A DNA stretch of 64,000 bases from Virgibacillus sp. MSJ-26 (lineage in GTDB: Bacteria; Bacillota; Bacilli; Bacillales; Amphibacillaceae): NCBI RefSeq assembly GCF_018918075.1, contig NZ_JAHLPW010000014.1, positions 55,504 through 119,503 of the forward strand. Direction: 5' to 3'. The position numbers and the translations under genes are program-made. The notes below the pieces were generated by a model, which was given only the letters and a program-made list of their open reading frames with translations, did no database searches and had not been told where the DNA came from. Positions 36,727 through 45,731 of this stretch are shown here, in pieces. Each line of letters starts with the position of its first letter. Position 1 is the stretch's first letter.

Positions 36727-36880
36727 GAATAAGCTGGCATTCTAAGGAATGTTTTTCGTGATCTTATTCAAACTGGCGCGACTAAAGGGTCGCAAGGACG
36801 TAGAAGCAGGTTGGGTCTACGTTGCTTAAGGGAGAAAACACCCACTAGAACACGTACCGCGGTCTAAGTGAAATTCAATA
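36727..36880 (+). ncRNA. Candidate structured RNA upstream of cvfB
   Basis: A run of nested and consecutive stems on one strand: GAATAAG/CTTATTC (36727/36763) enclosing CATTC/GAATG; GCGAC/GTCGC (36778/36789); ACGTAGA/TCTACGT (36798/36816); GGG/CCC around AGAAAACA (36830/36841); and ACCGCGGT near the end. It is richer in G and C than its surroundings and lacks an open frame. A terminator hairpin follows at 37017-37048, 40 bp before cvfB. I could not match it to a riboswitch class. The ACCGCGG resembles part of a T-box, but the rest does not fit. Confidence 0.4.
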
Positions 36881-37016
36881 TATTTAACTTAAAACTATAA
36901 AAACTCGTTAATCAACACGTTGCTCGAGTTTAAAAATAACGATAATTAACTAAAGAATTTCCCACCCGATTTGATAAAACGGGGATATTAAAAACATCAT
37001 GTGTTACTTTACTAAT

Positions 37017-37050
37017 AAAAGGGGTACTCTTAAGAGAGTATCCCTTTTCC
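37017..37050 (+). terminator. Terminator or attenuator hairpin before cvfB
   Basis: AAAAGGGGTACTC (37017-37029) pairs with GAGTATCCCTTTT (37036-37048) with one G-U pair, ending in a T run. It lies between the structured region and the cvfB start, so it could end a small RNA or control read-through. Confidence 0.6.
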
Positions 37051-37089
37051 AATAATAATTTAAAGTACATAAAGAAAGTAGGATAAATA

Positions 37090-37950
37090 ATGAATGAAGA
37101 AATCCTTGGAACCATTCAGTCAATGCAGGTCATTGAAAAGATTGAGACTGGATATGTCCTTCAGTTGGACGATATCAATGCTGTTTTAAATGCAGATGAA
37201 GCCATGGAAAAACTTGAAATAGGGGATAACGTAGATGTCTTCCTTTATAACAATAAACAGAAGAAATATAATGCGACCATGATAATTCCAAAAATTACCC
37301 AAGATGATTATGGCTGGGCTGAAGTGAAAGAAGTCATTCCTAATCTCGGTGTATTTGTTGATATCGGTACAACTAAGGAAATTCTCGTTTCTAAAGATGA
37401 TTTGCCCCTATATGAAAAAGTTTGGCCTATTGAAGGAGACAAGCTGTTCGTTAGACTAGGAAAAGATCGACGCAAGAGGTTGTTAGCTATTCCTGCAACA
37501 GAAGGAATTGTTGAGGTAGAACGTGAATGGTCACCAGAAGATTACATGAATAAACAAGTGAAAGGACATGTTTATTTTACAAGTCGTGAAGGTTCCGCTA
37601 TCCTCACTGAAGACCATTATCGTGGATTTATCCATTATACAGAGCGGAAAGAAGAACCCCGTCTTGGTCAAGCTGTTGAGGGACGAACTATTGATGTGAA
37701 AGAGGACGGTACTATTAATGTCTCTTTGAAACCATTAAAACAAGATAGAATGTCTGTGGATGCTGAATTGATTTTAAATCACATTAAAGAGCAAGGCGGA
37801 GCCATTCCTTTTAGTGATAAAAGTGATCCAGAAGATATTCGCGGAACTTTTGAGATGAGTAAAGCGGCCTTCAAACGAGCGATGGGGCGACTAATGAAAC
37901 AAGGAATCGTTGAACAACGTGAAGGACAGACCTTTTTAAAAGAAAAGTAA
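37090..37950 (+). CDS. cvfB: S1-domain RNA-binding protein CvfB/YitL
   Basis: A 286-residue cytoplasmic protein with tandem S1-like OB-fold domains and a C-terminal winged helix. The N-terminal part (about 1-65) and KEVIPNLGVFVDIGTTKEILVSKDDLP (about 75-140) are S1 type; another lies around VKGHVYFTSREGSAILTEDHYRGFIHYTE (about 150-215). The end (about 225-286, EDIRGTFEMSKAAFKRAMGRLMKQG) is the winged helix. In Staphylococcus CvfB affects RNA metabolism and virulence; YitL is the Bacillus homologue. Ribosome site AGTAGGATAAATA. A convergent terminator lies at 37971. Confidence 0.9.
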   Translation: MNEEILGTIQSMQVIEKIETGYVLQLDDINAVLNADEAMEKLEIGDNVDVFLYNNKQKKYNATMIIPKITQDDYGWAEVKEVIPNLGVFVDIGTTKEILVSKDDLPLYEKVWPIEGDKLFVRLGKDRRKRLLAIPATEGIVEVEREWSPEDYMNKQVKGHVYFTSREGSAILTEDHYRGFIHYTERKEEPRLGQAVEGRTIDVKEDGTINVSLKPLKQDRMSVDAELILNHIKEQGGAIPFSDKSDPEDIRGTFEMSKAAFKRAMGRLMKQGIVEQREGQTFLKEK

Positions 37951-37970
37951 TTAAATGTAAAAAAGGTATA

Positions 37971-37997
37971 AAAAAAGAGCGTTAAACGCTCTTTTTT
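37971..37997. terminator. Bidirectional terminator
   Basis: AAAAAAGAGCGTT-A-AACGCTCTTTTTT, a perfect palindrome with A and T runs on each side, serving cvfB and the convergent small membrane gene; it overlaps that gene's TAA. Confidence 0.88.
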
Positions 37998-38283
37998 AGT
38001 TTGCAACTGGACTTGTATACGTGTCAATAATAGCCGTAATAATGAATCCAATGGCTGAAGAAAATAGTAATGCAATTCCCCATCCACCGAGACCTGCTCC
38101 GAAGAATTCAATTTTTCCAGCAATGGTTGCAATAACAATAAGTAAGATTCCTGTTGGGAAAACAACCATACCAGGTATGTATGCAAGATACGGGTTTTTG
38201 CCTGATGCTTTTAATAGTATAAAACCTAAAAGTATCATAATTATGGTCATTACTGCCCCAATCATAACTACAGATTGAACCAC
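37996..38283 (-). CDS. Small membrane protein, YesK-like
   Basis: A 95-residue protein with three hydrophobic segments (about 5-25, 35-55, 68-88) joined by KASGKNPYLAYIPGM and KIEFFGAGLGGWG. The pattern recalls the YesK family of small Bacillus membrane proteins, but I am not certain. No function is known. The start is a GTG with GAGGTGATCTT before it. Stop codon lies in a terminator shared with cvfB. The 289-bp gap up to the HAD gene (38284-38572) has no other gene. Confidence 0.6.
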   Translation of the reverse strand: MVQSVVMIGAVMTIIMILLGFILLKASGKNPYLAYIPGMVVFPTGILLIVIATIAGKIEFFGAGLGGWGIALLFSSAIGFIITAIIDTYTSPVAN

Positions 38284-38572
38284 AAGATCACCTCATAAGT
38301 CAGATAATTTTTCTCACTTTCTATATTTTACATATGAACGACAGTAAAGTCAATTAAACAATATCACTGTGGGAATGTTTTTAATTTAGCAAGAAATACG
38401 AGAGCCAACCTATCTATTACCTTGCATCATAAGGTGAAATAATATTCAGGGAGATTTCACAAACACAAATGTGACGATTAACATTTCAAACTACAAATGA
38501 CAAAGACAACAACCCTATGCTATGGTATTAAGGATTGGAGTAAATAAAATTTTAAAAAGGAGTAAGCCAGAC

Positions 38573-39355
38573 ATGACATATAAAGCACTTTTCTTAGATA
38601 TTGATGGAACAATCCTGATGCCCGATCATACATATACAGATTTAACGAAGGAAGCAATTACAAAAGCTAAGCAACAAGGGATTGAAGTATTTCTTGCTAC
38701 CGGCCGAGCTACTCATGAAATTGAGGATTTAGCTCTGGATTTAGGTGTAGATTCTTTAATCGGTTATAACGGTGCCTATGCAATCTATCAAGGTGAAGTT
38801 GTGGTAAACGAACCAATGGAGCCTCAAATGGTCAACGAATTTGTAAAACTTTCTCAAGAACACGGAAATGAAATTGCTTTATTTACAAACGGAAAAAACT
38901 TATATTCCTCTTTAAATCATCCTAATATTAAATATTTCATCAGCTTTTTCCAACTTCAACATAATGAACAATTTGATAAGAAATATAATGAAGACATTCT
39001 CAGTATGACTTTGCTCAATATGGATTCAGTGAACCCACAGCACTTTCAAATTAACCCAAACATTCATTTAGCACCCGTACATTTGAAAGGCCTTGAACAT
39101 AGCTATGATGTCATTCGGAAAAATGTGAATAAAGGCATGGCGATCAGTACGATTTTGGATAAATTACAAATTTCAAAGGATGAAGCGATTGCGTTTGGAG
39201 ATGGTATGAATGATAAAGAGATGCTTCAAGCCGTCGGTCACGGATTTGCAATGGGAAATGCCCACGCCAATCTTTTCGATTATGCAGCTTACCGCACCAC
39301 CACTGTCGACAAATCCGGCGTTCATGAAGGTCTGAAAAAATTAGGCATTATTTAA
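38573..39355 (+). CDS. Cof-type HAD-IIB family phosphatase
   Basis: About 260 residues, cytoplasmic. Motif I is LFLDIDGTIL (Asp9, Asp11), motif II is the Thr of VFLATGRA, and motif IV is AFGDGMNDKEML with the late GFAMGNAHANL. A C2B cap lies in between. Relatives act on sugar phosphates, FMN or other phosphates; no specific substrate can be given. I start at MTYKALF, preceded by AAAAGGAG at about 10 nt; the longer frame from 38522 has no ribosome site. It is one of three Cof-type genes in this window. A terminator follows at 39376. Confidence 0.9.
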   Translation: MTYKALFLDIDGTILMPDHTYTDLTKEAITKAKQQGIEVFLATGRATHEIEDLALDLGVDSLIGYNGAYAIYQGEVVVNEPMEPQMVNEFVKLSQEHGNEIALFTNGKNLYSSLNHPNIKYFISFFQLQHNEQFDKKYNEDILSMTLLNMDSVNPQHFQINPNIHLAPVHLKGLEHSYDVIRKNVNKGMAISTILDKLQISKDEAIAFGDGMNDKEMLQAVGHGFAMGNAHANLFDYAAYRTTTVDKSGVHEGLKKLGII

Positions 39356-39375
39356 TTCACATTCTGATTTAAAAC

Positions 39376-39407
39376 GGGAAGGTCTTGACTTTAAGACCTT
39401 CCCTTTT
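39376..39407. terminator. Terminator between HAD gene and NCS2 permease
   Basis: GGGAAGGTCTT (39376-39386) pairs with AAGACCTTCCC (39393-39403), followed by TTTT. The right arm lies inside the last codons of the convergent permease gene. Confidence 0.8.
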
Positions 39408-40716
39408 CCCCTTCAATCCCATAACGATCCCAGTCAAATAGATTTTCCATTAAAAGAGCTAAAAATATACCTACAAGTAAACCGTTACTTACTAGCGGAC
39501 GTATGAGTGTTGGTAATGTCTCAAATGAAGTTGCCGGCATCGTCATAATGATAATTCCTACAAAAAGAGGAAGCGCTGCTCGGTACACATTAACCGTATT
39601 AAATTTAACTTCTTTGAAAAAGTCCCATGATGAATTAAACATTTGTAAGTAAGCTACAAATAATACAGCACTTCCTACACTAAGTGGAAGCATGGAAAAG
39701 AAGTGTCCAACAACCGGGATTAATCCCATCAATAAAAATAAAAAACCGCCAATCATAAGTGGTAATCGTCGTAAATCTTCCGTTTGTCTTAAAAAACCAA
39801 TTGACGACACATACGGTGCATAAGGCACCAGACCAAGCACCCCTGCAATCATTGTAAATATACCTGTTATGGTAAATGAATTCCTATATTCAGCGTTTGT
39901 TGCCTCTGTTTTGTATAATACGTCAGTTCCTTTAAGAGCGCCAAAAGTATTCGCCGTGTTAAGTAGACCTGTCAGCACCACTGTGAGAATAATACTCGTA
40001 TTCCAGACAGGCTTTCCTAATGGGTACCATTCCACTTTAAATGAACTTGAGCCACTTGTCGCAGACTCCCCCACTCCAAAAGTGACTGTATAAAGGATCC
40101 AGCCAACAAAAATACCGATAAGTAAACTATAACGACGAATTCCAGGTGGGGATTTTACACTTATAATAATCACAATGATAGCAATGATAATCGAAATAAG
40201 TGATACTGCTGCATCAATATGTCCTGCCTCACTCGCGTTTCCAAAAGGAATGCCCAACATCCCTTTTAAAAAAATCCCGATTAATTGGCAACCGAATAAA
40301 AACATAAATACTCCCATGACACTTGGATTAAATAATTTCGACAGCCATGGACCGGCACCTGTTACACCAATCAATATGGTCAGTAAACCTGATATAATCA
40401 CACCTATAGCTAAACTTCCGCCTAATTCAGTTAACGGCATCCCTTGAGCTGATGCTGTCGTCACTAAGGTTAATATAACGCCCCACCACAAGCCAGACTG
40501 CCCCTCCATAACTCCCCTGCCATGACCAAATCGAGCTTGCAAGATACAAGCTATTCCAGTCACAATAAATGAAAGTTGAAGCAAGGAGACAATCTTCTCA
40601 GGGGGTAAATCAAAGGCTGCTCCGACTGTAATAGGTATGACGATAATATTTGTAAAAATAAAAAAGAGCCACTGTAAGCCCGCTATCCAGTTGTAAGTCT
40701 TTAGTAGTTCTCTCAT
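39391..40716 (-). CDS. NCS2-family nucleobase (purine/xanthine) permease
   Basis: A 441-residue membrane protein with about 12-14 segments. It resembles the YwdJ-type branch of uracil/xanthine permeases: an amphipathic start MRELLKTYNWIAGLQWLFF, FGHGRGVMEGQSGLWWGV, a substrate-region stretch VLTGLLNTANTFGALKG, and VVGHFFSMLPLSVGSAVLF. Most family members are proton symporters of uracil, xanthine, uric acid or guanine; the substrate here is unknown. Its stop codon lies in a shared terminator. It stands alone. The 368-bp gap upstream (40717-41084) holds a MITE-like element and the glpK terminator. Confidence 0.85.
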   Translation of the reverse strand: MRELLKTYNWIAGLQWLFFIFTNIIVIPITVGAAFDLPPEKIVSLLQLSFIVTGIACILQARFGHGRGVMEGQSGLWWGVILTLVTTASAQGMPLTELGGSLAIGVIISGLLTILIGVTGAGPWLSKLFNPSVMGVFMFLFGCQLIGIFLKGMLGIPFGNASEAGHIDAAVSLISIIIAIIVIIISVKSPPGIRRYSLLIGIFVGWILYTVTFGVGESATSGSSSFKVEWYPLGKPVWNTSIILTVVLTGLLNTANTFGALKGTDVLYKTEATNAEYRNSFTITGIFTMIAGVLGLVPYAPYVSSIGFLRQTEDLRRLPLMIGGFLFLLMGLIPVVGHFFSMLPLSVGSAVLFVAYLQMFNSSWDFFKEVKFNTVNVYRAALPLFVGIIIMTMPATSFETLPTLIRPLVSNGLLVGIFLALLMENLFDWDRYGIEGEKGRS

Positions 40717-40743
40717 AAAATAATCACCTATTTTTTCATGAGA

Positions 40744-40937
40744 TATTCGGAATCATCGCTCATGGAATAGACTCGCTTTCCACGGACTAGGAAGAATTAA
40801 AGTATATTCTTCTTCAGTGAGCCTTCGTGTGCTACATGCGCCACTACGGGGGCTCGCCTAGCTCTTACTTTCCGTAGGAGTCTCGCCACATTCCATTCAA
40901 TAAAATGTGGATTTTTGTAATCCCAAACACCCGAATA
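40744..40937. repeat. MITE-like element, 'TATTCGGA' family, reverse copy
   Basis: Ends TATTCGGA (40744-40751) and CCCGAATA (to 40937). Inside, read on the minus strand, are GAGACTCCTACGGAAAG, GCGAGCCCCCGTAGTG, GAAGGCTCAC and CCGTGGAAAGCGAGTCTATT, matching the 53711 and 57526 copies. It lies upstream of the NCS2 permease. Confidence 0.65.
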
Positions 40938-41023
40938 CTCATCTTATGTCTGCTATTTTAAAAGTTTTAAAAGATTTAATTCTTTTCGCAATATAGACTC
41001 AGTACCTGCCAAGGCATGTAATT

Positions 41024-41056
41024 TAAAACGCCGCTCTGTATCAAGGCGGCGTTTTA
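41024..41056 (-). terminator. Terminator after glpK
   Basis: TAAAACGCCGC (41024-41034) pairs perfectly with GCGGCGTTTTA (41046-41056), with AT-rich sequence on the 3' side of the minus strand. Confidence 0.85.
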
Positions 41057-41084
41057 ATATAGTTTTTAAATCGCATTTTAAATA

Positions 41085-42668
<1,584 letters not shown>

Positions 42669-42707
42669 AATTAAGGCTGCGATTATATTTGGACGAGACT
42701 ATATACT

Positions 42708-43202
42708 CTACCGGTTATCAACTTTTTCCGGATTCATATCATGTTGTTCCATGCGATCTTGTGCCATTTTTTCATATCGAGAGTTTGGACGACCATAATT
42801 ACAATACGGATCAATAGAAATTCCGCCTCTTGGTAAGAATTTTCCCAAAACCTCAATATAACGAGGATTTATTAGTTTGATAATATCATCCATCATCATA
42901 TTAACGCTTGCCTCATGGAAACCACCATAATTTCGATAACTGAATAAATACAGTTTCAATGCTTTACTTTCGATAATTTTTTCATCCGGTATATAGCTGA
43001 TATACAAAGTTGCAAAATCAGGTTGGCCAGTCATCGGGCAAAGTGTTGTGAATTCAGGGCAGTTGAATTTTATAAAATAATCGCGGTCGGCGTAATCATT
43101 ATCCACCGCTTCCAATATATCTGGGTTATATTTAAACTCATATGAAACATCTTGATTTCCAAGCAATGTTAAATCAGTCAAACTTTCATTATCTTTCTTC
43201 AT
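42708..43202 (-). CDS. queF: NADPH-dependent 7-cyano-7-deazaguanine reductase
   Basis: A 164-residue cytoplasmic enzyme of the short QueF type that reduces preQ0 to preQ1 in queuosine tRNA modification. The catalytic residues sit at the B. subtilis positions: Cys55 and Asp62 in [13 protein letters not shown]. The QueF motif is [21 protein letters not shown] preQ1-I riboswitch with a terminator lies in the leader, so product feedback is expected. The ribosome site is a run of eight G (TAGGGGGGGGAACAACTG), odd in an AT-rich genome. queC, queD and queE are not in the window. Confidence 0.96.
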   Translation of the reverse strand: MKKDNESLTDLTLLGNQDVSYEFKYNPDILEAVDNDYADRDYFIKFNCPEFTTLCPMTGQPDFATLYISYIPDEKIIESKALKLYLFSYRNYGGFHEASVNMMMDDIIKLINPRYIEVLGKFLPRGGISIDPYCNYGRPNSRYEKMAQDRMEQHDMNPEKVDNR

Positions 43203-43243
43203 CAGTTGTTCCCCCCCCTATTTTTGGAGCATTTAATTAAATT

Positions 43244-43325
43244 AAAAAACCACGCACCTAAGGGTACATGGCTAATTATTATTGCATGCTTCCTTAGTTT
43301 TTAGAGGGTGCGCTAAGAACCTCGT
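43244..43325 (-). promoter_or_regulatory. preQ1-I riboswitch with terminator
   Basis: Minus strand: aptamer GAGGTTCTTAGCGCACCCTC followed by TAAAAACTAAGG (about 43292-43325). Stem P1 is GAGG/CCTC; the loop UUAG and tail CUAA form the pseudoknot, and the A-rich linker is typical. The expression platform follows: CCATGTACC (43263-43271) pairs with GGTGCGTGG (43250-43258) through two G-U pairs, then TTTTTT. preQ1 binding should promote termination before queF. Confidence 0.9.
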
Positions 43326-43466
43326 GGCAGTCCATCCAATTATACGTTTAAGAAAAATAAGTGTCAATATTGCTTTTTTCTAAAAATATAGCATAGTTGT
43401 AGTAAACTAAAAGTTATAGTTTTTAAAATCTTCTATAATCACATATTAAATTAAGGGGGAATGTTT

Positions 43467-44591
43467 ATGTTAGCGATTAAAAATGCTACAATCTTCACGG
43501 GAAATGGCGATATTTTAGACGATCAAGTTATTTTAGTAAAGGAAGGAAAATTTTCTTTGATTAAGAACAAAGATAAAATCCCTATCGACTATACGATTAT
43601 CGATGCAAAAGGTAAGGTTGTTACTCCAGGATTAATTGATGTACATACGCATCTGGGTGTTTTCGAAGAAGGGATTGGTGAAGAGGGACATGATTTTAAT
43701 GAAACTAGCAGTCCCACTACACCTGAAGTTCGAGCGATTGATGGACTCAACCCAAATGACAAAGGGTTTGCTGATGCGAGAAAAGCTGGTGTTACCACTG
43801 TTCAAGTGATGCCTGGCAGTGCGAACGTGATTGGTGGTGAGATGTCAGTTTTAAAGACTACTGGAAATATTGTTGATGAAATGGTGATTATTCCAACCTC
43901 AGGCATGAAAGCTGCAACAGGAGAAAATCCTAAAAGAGTTTACGGCAAAAATGGAAAAAAGCCTGTTACCCGCATGGGGATTGCGTCTTTACTTAGGGAA
44001 AAGCTAATGGAGACACAAGATTATATTAAAAACAAAGAAAAGAAGCGAGATCTTGGTCTTGAACAGTTAACTAAAGTGTTGAAAAAAGAAATCCCACTCA
44101 GGGTTCATGCCCATCGAGCAGAAGATATCTTAACGGTGCTTCGAATTAAGCGTGAATTTGATATTGACGTTACTATTGAACATTGTACAGAAGGTCACCA
44201 GATTGCTGACTTTATCGCTCGTCACAATGTCCGCGTTTCCGTCGGGCCAACCATGTCAACACGCTCAAAAATTGAATTAAATGATAAAGGCTTTGAGACC
44301 ATTAAAGTTTTGCTCGATGCCGGGATCCCTTGCTCAATCACAACAGATCATCCTGTCATCGGGATTGAGGGTCTTGTGACCAGTGCAATTCATGCGGTTA
44401 AAGCAGGAATTACTGAACAACAAGCATTACAAGCGATTACGCTCGATGCCGCGAAGCATATCGGTGTAGGCGATAAAGTAGGTTCCATCGAGGCTGGTAA
44501 GGATGCTGATTTTGTTATTTGGAGTGGGAACCCGTTTGATTTACGAAATAAAGTAGAGCAGGTTTATATTGATGGAGAGAAAATTAAATAG
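43467..44591 (+). CDS. Amidohydrolase, imidazolonepropionase-like
   Basis: About 374 residues, metal-dependent TIM-barrel hydrolase. Metal-binding motif is TPGLIDVHTHLG; later ligands lie in IPLRVHAHRAEDIL, DVTIEHCTEGHQ and SITTDHPVIG. The late barrel VGSIEAGKDADFVIWSGNPFD is shared with imidazolonepropionase-related and prolidase-like amidohydrolases. The exact substrate is unknown. I start at the ATG of MLAIKN, 7 nt after AAGGGGG; the ATG at 43461 abuts that site. A 52-bp tandem repeat and a terminator follow. Single-gene unit. Confidence 0.87.
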   Translation: MLAIKNATIFTGNGDILDDQVILVKEGKFSLIKNKDKIPIDYTIIDAKGKVVTPGLIDVHTHLGVFEEGIGEEGHDFNETSSPTTPEVRAIDGLNPNDKGFADARKAGVTTVQVMPGSANVIGGEMSVLKTTGNIVDEMVIIPTSGMKAATGENPKRVYGKNGKKPVTRMGIASLLREKLMETQDYIKNKEKKRDLGLEQLTKVLKKEIPLRVHAHRAEDILTVLRIKREFDIDVTIEHCTEGHQIADFIARHNVRVSVGPTMSTRSKIELNDKGFETIKVLLDAGIPCSITTDHPVIGIEGLVTSAIHAVKAGITEQQALQAITLDAAKHIGVGDKVGSIEAGKDADFVIWSGNPFDLRNKVEQVYIDGEKIK

Positions 44592-44630
44592 TTTTAATGA
44601 ACACCAAGTTTTGGGTGAATTGCATTTTTA

Positions 44631-44795
44631 TGGTCTTCATAGCCGAGATGAACGACAATTTTTAAAGCATTTACGCTTTTGTGGTCTTCATAGTCGAGAT
44701 GAACGACAACTTTTTAAAGGATTTATACTTTTATGGTCTTCATAACCGAGATGAACGACAACTTTTTAAAGGATTTGCACTTTTGTGGTCTTCAT
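44631..44795. repeat. 52-bp palindromic tandem repeat, locus B (3 units plus part)
   Basis: Units start at 44631, 44682, 44734 and 44786 (periods 51, 52, 52). Each reads TGGTCTTCAT, about 6 nt (AGCCGAG or TAGTCGAG type), then ATGAACGACAACTTTTTAAA and GGATTTGCACTTTTG. It is the same unit as at 2381-2525, in a different gene context, just after an amidohydrolase stop. Confidence 0.75.
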
Positions 44796-44800
44796 CAAAT

Positions 44801-44838
44801 AAAAAGCCAGAGTTCTTTGAAAAGAACTCTGGCTTTTG
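44801..44838. terminator. Rho-independent terminator
   Basis: GCCAGAGTTCTTT (44806-44818) pairs perfectly with AAAGAACTCTGGC (44821-44833), with A run before and TTTTGTG after. It can serve the amidohydrolase and the convergent SASP gene. Confidence 0.88.
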
Positions 44839-44877
44839 TGCGCTAGGGATTATCATTCCCTCCTTGCGCAAGTACGG

Positions 44878-45081
44878 CTATTTCCGTCGGTTAGCCATAC
44901 TTTCTTCGGCAATCTGGATCATTTGTTTGACCATTTCGCCCCCCACTTTTCCGTTATCACGTGCAGTTGTGTCAGCTCCAAGCTGGACATCAAATTCATT
45001 CGCGATTTCTGTTTTCATTTGGTCCACCGCGTTATCTGCACCAGGCACTAACAATTCATTTCGGTTATTGTTATTAGCCAT
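44878..45081 (-). CDS. Alpha/beta-type small acid-soluble spore protein
   Basis: A 67-residue DNA-binding spore protein that protects spore DNA and is degraded at germination. Typical features: Asn-rich N-terminus (MANNNNRNELLVPGAD), the GPR protease site TEIA, EFDVQLGADTTARDNGKVGGEMVK (the conserved helix-turn-helix-like core) and a basic end. Ribosome site AAGGAGAAGTGATCAGAG. A CATGATA matching the sigma-G -10 pattern CATNMTA lies at 45133-45139 on the minus strand, but no good -35 is spaced correctly, so sigma-G control is likely but not shown. Confidence 0.95.
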   Translation of the reverse strand: MANNNNRNELLVPGADNAVDQMKTEIANEFDVQLGADTTARDNGKVGGEMVKQMIQIAEESMANRRK

Positions 45082-45161
45082 CTCTGATCACTTCTCCTTA
45101 GTGGGTTTGAACAGTCTTTAACTGTTCATTTATATCATGTGTTAAAACTATAGGATTAAAC

Positions 45162-45458
45162 ATGACAAGAGTTGGAAAAGTGTTAGCTTCCCTGGAATGT
45201 GGTGCGCACATGATTCAAGAGAGAGTACTCATATTTACCTACCTGGAATATGAGCCGCACATGATTCTGGGTAGTATAAGCGTGTTAGCCTACCTGGAAT
45301 ATGGGCCGCGCATGATTCTGGGGAGTGTAAGCATGTTACCCTACCTAGAATACGGGCCACACATGATTCCAGGGAGGATACTTGTATTTGCCTACCTGGA
45401 ATGCATTCCTTACACGGTTTCGGGGAGTATATGCCTCCTCCCCCTCCCTACGCTCTAA
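45162..45458 (+). repeat. Five 51-bp tandem repeats with an open 98-codon frame
   Basis: Units begin with CCTGGAAT at 45191, 45242, 45293, 45344 and 45395, an exact 51-bp period. Each contains CCTGGAAT...ATTC(C/T)(A/G)GG, an inverted pair. Because 51 is a multiple of 3, the plus strand is open for 98 codons and would give five 17-residue repeats of the type YLEYGPRMILGSVSMLP. The only ribosome site is AGGATTAAAC, which is weak, and the codon pattern gives no independent support, so it may be non-coding. The 3' end overlaps the convergent small gene by 4 bp. Confidence 0.6.
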
Positions 45459-45619
45459 TCTTTATTTCTTCCGTGACGTTTGTTTTTCTTCCCATCTAAA
45501 TTCAAAAACTCGGTATCCTCTGCTATTTCCATTTCACGCATTTTTTCCTGGTTATTAAACTTATTTCTGTTGTTCTGTCTGCCTTTATCTTTATTTCGAT
45601 TTTTATTTTCTTCGGACAC
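45455..45619 (-). CDS. Small hydrophilic 54-residue protein
   Basis: A GTG start with GGAGGGATAAGAG before it opens a 54-codon frame ending TAG. The product is rich in Asn, Lys and Arg (SEENKNRNKDKGRQNNRNKF) with a middle EMEIAEDTEFLNLDG and a basic end KKNKRHGRNKD. It has no hydrophobic segment. The composition resembles small spore or YfhD-like proteins of Bacillus, but I cannot assign a family. The neighbouring SASP gene on the same strand fits a sporulation-time role, as inference only. The stop overlaps the end of the 51-bp repeat ORF. Confidence 0.6.
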   Translation of the reverse strand: MSEENKNRNKDKGRQNNRNKFNNQEKMREMEIAEDTEFLNLDGKKNKRHGRNKD

Positions 45620-45731
45620 CTCTTATCCCTCCATAAGCATTTTTTCTTTCGTGTTTAGCCTTCTCTCTTAGTATGTTTTTATCCTTGAAAAATGCTGAGG
45701 TACAAAGTTTCGTTCAAAAAAGGTTAACTGT

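Noticed and set aside
36845..36880. T-box riboswitch, from ACCGCGGT
   Set aside because: Only the core ACCGCGG matches; no stem I or specifier loop is visible and the downstream gene is not amino-acid related.
44681..45121. 146-codon frame across the 52-bp repeats
   Set aside because: It is created by the repeat period and then runs antisense through the SASP gene; no ribosome site.
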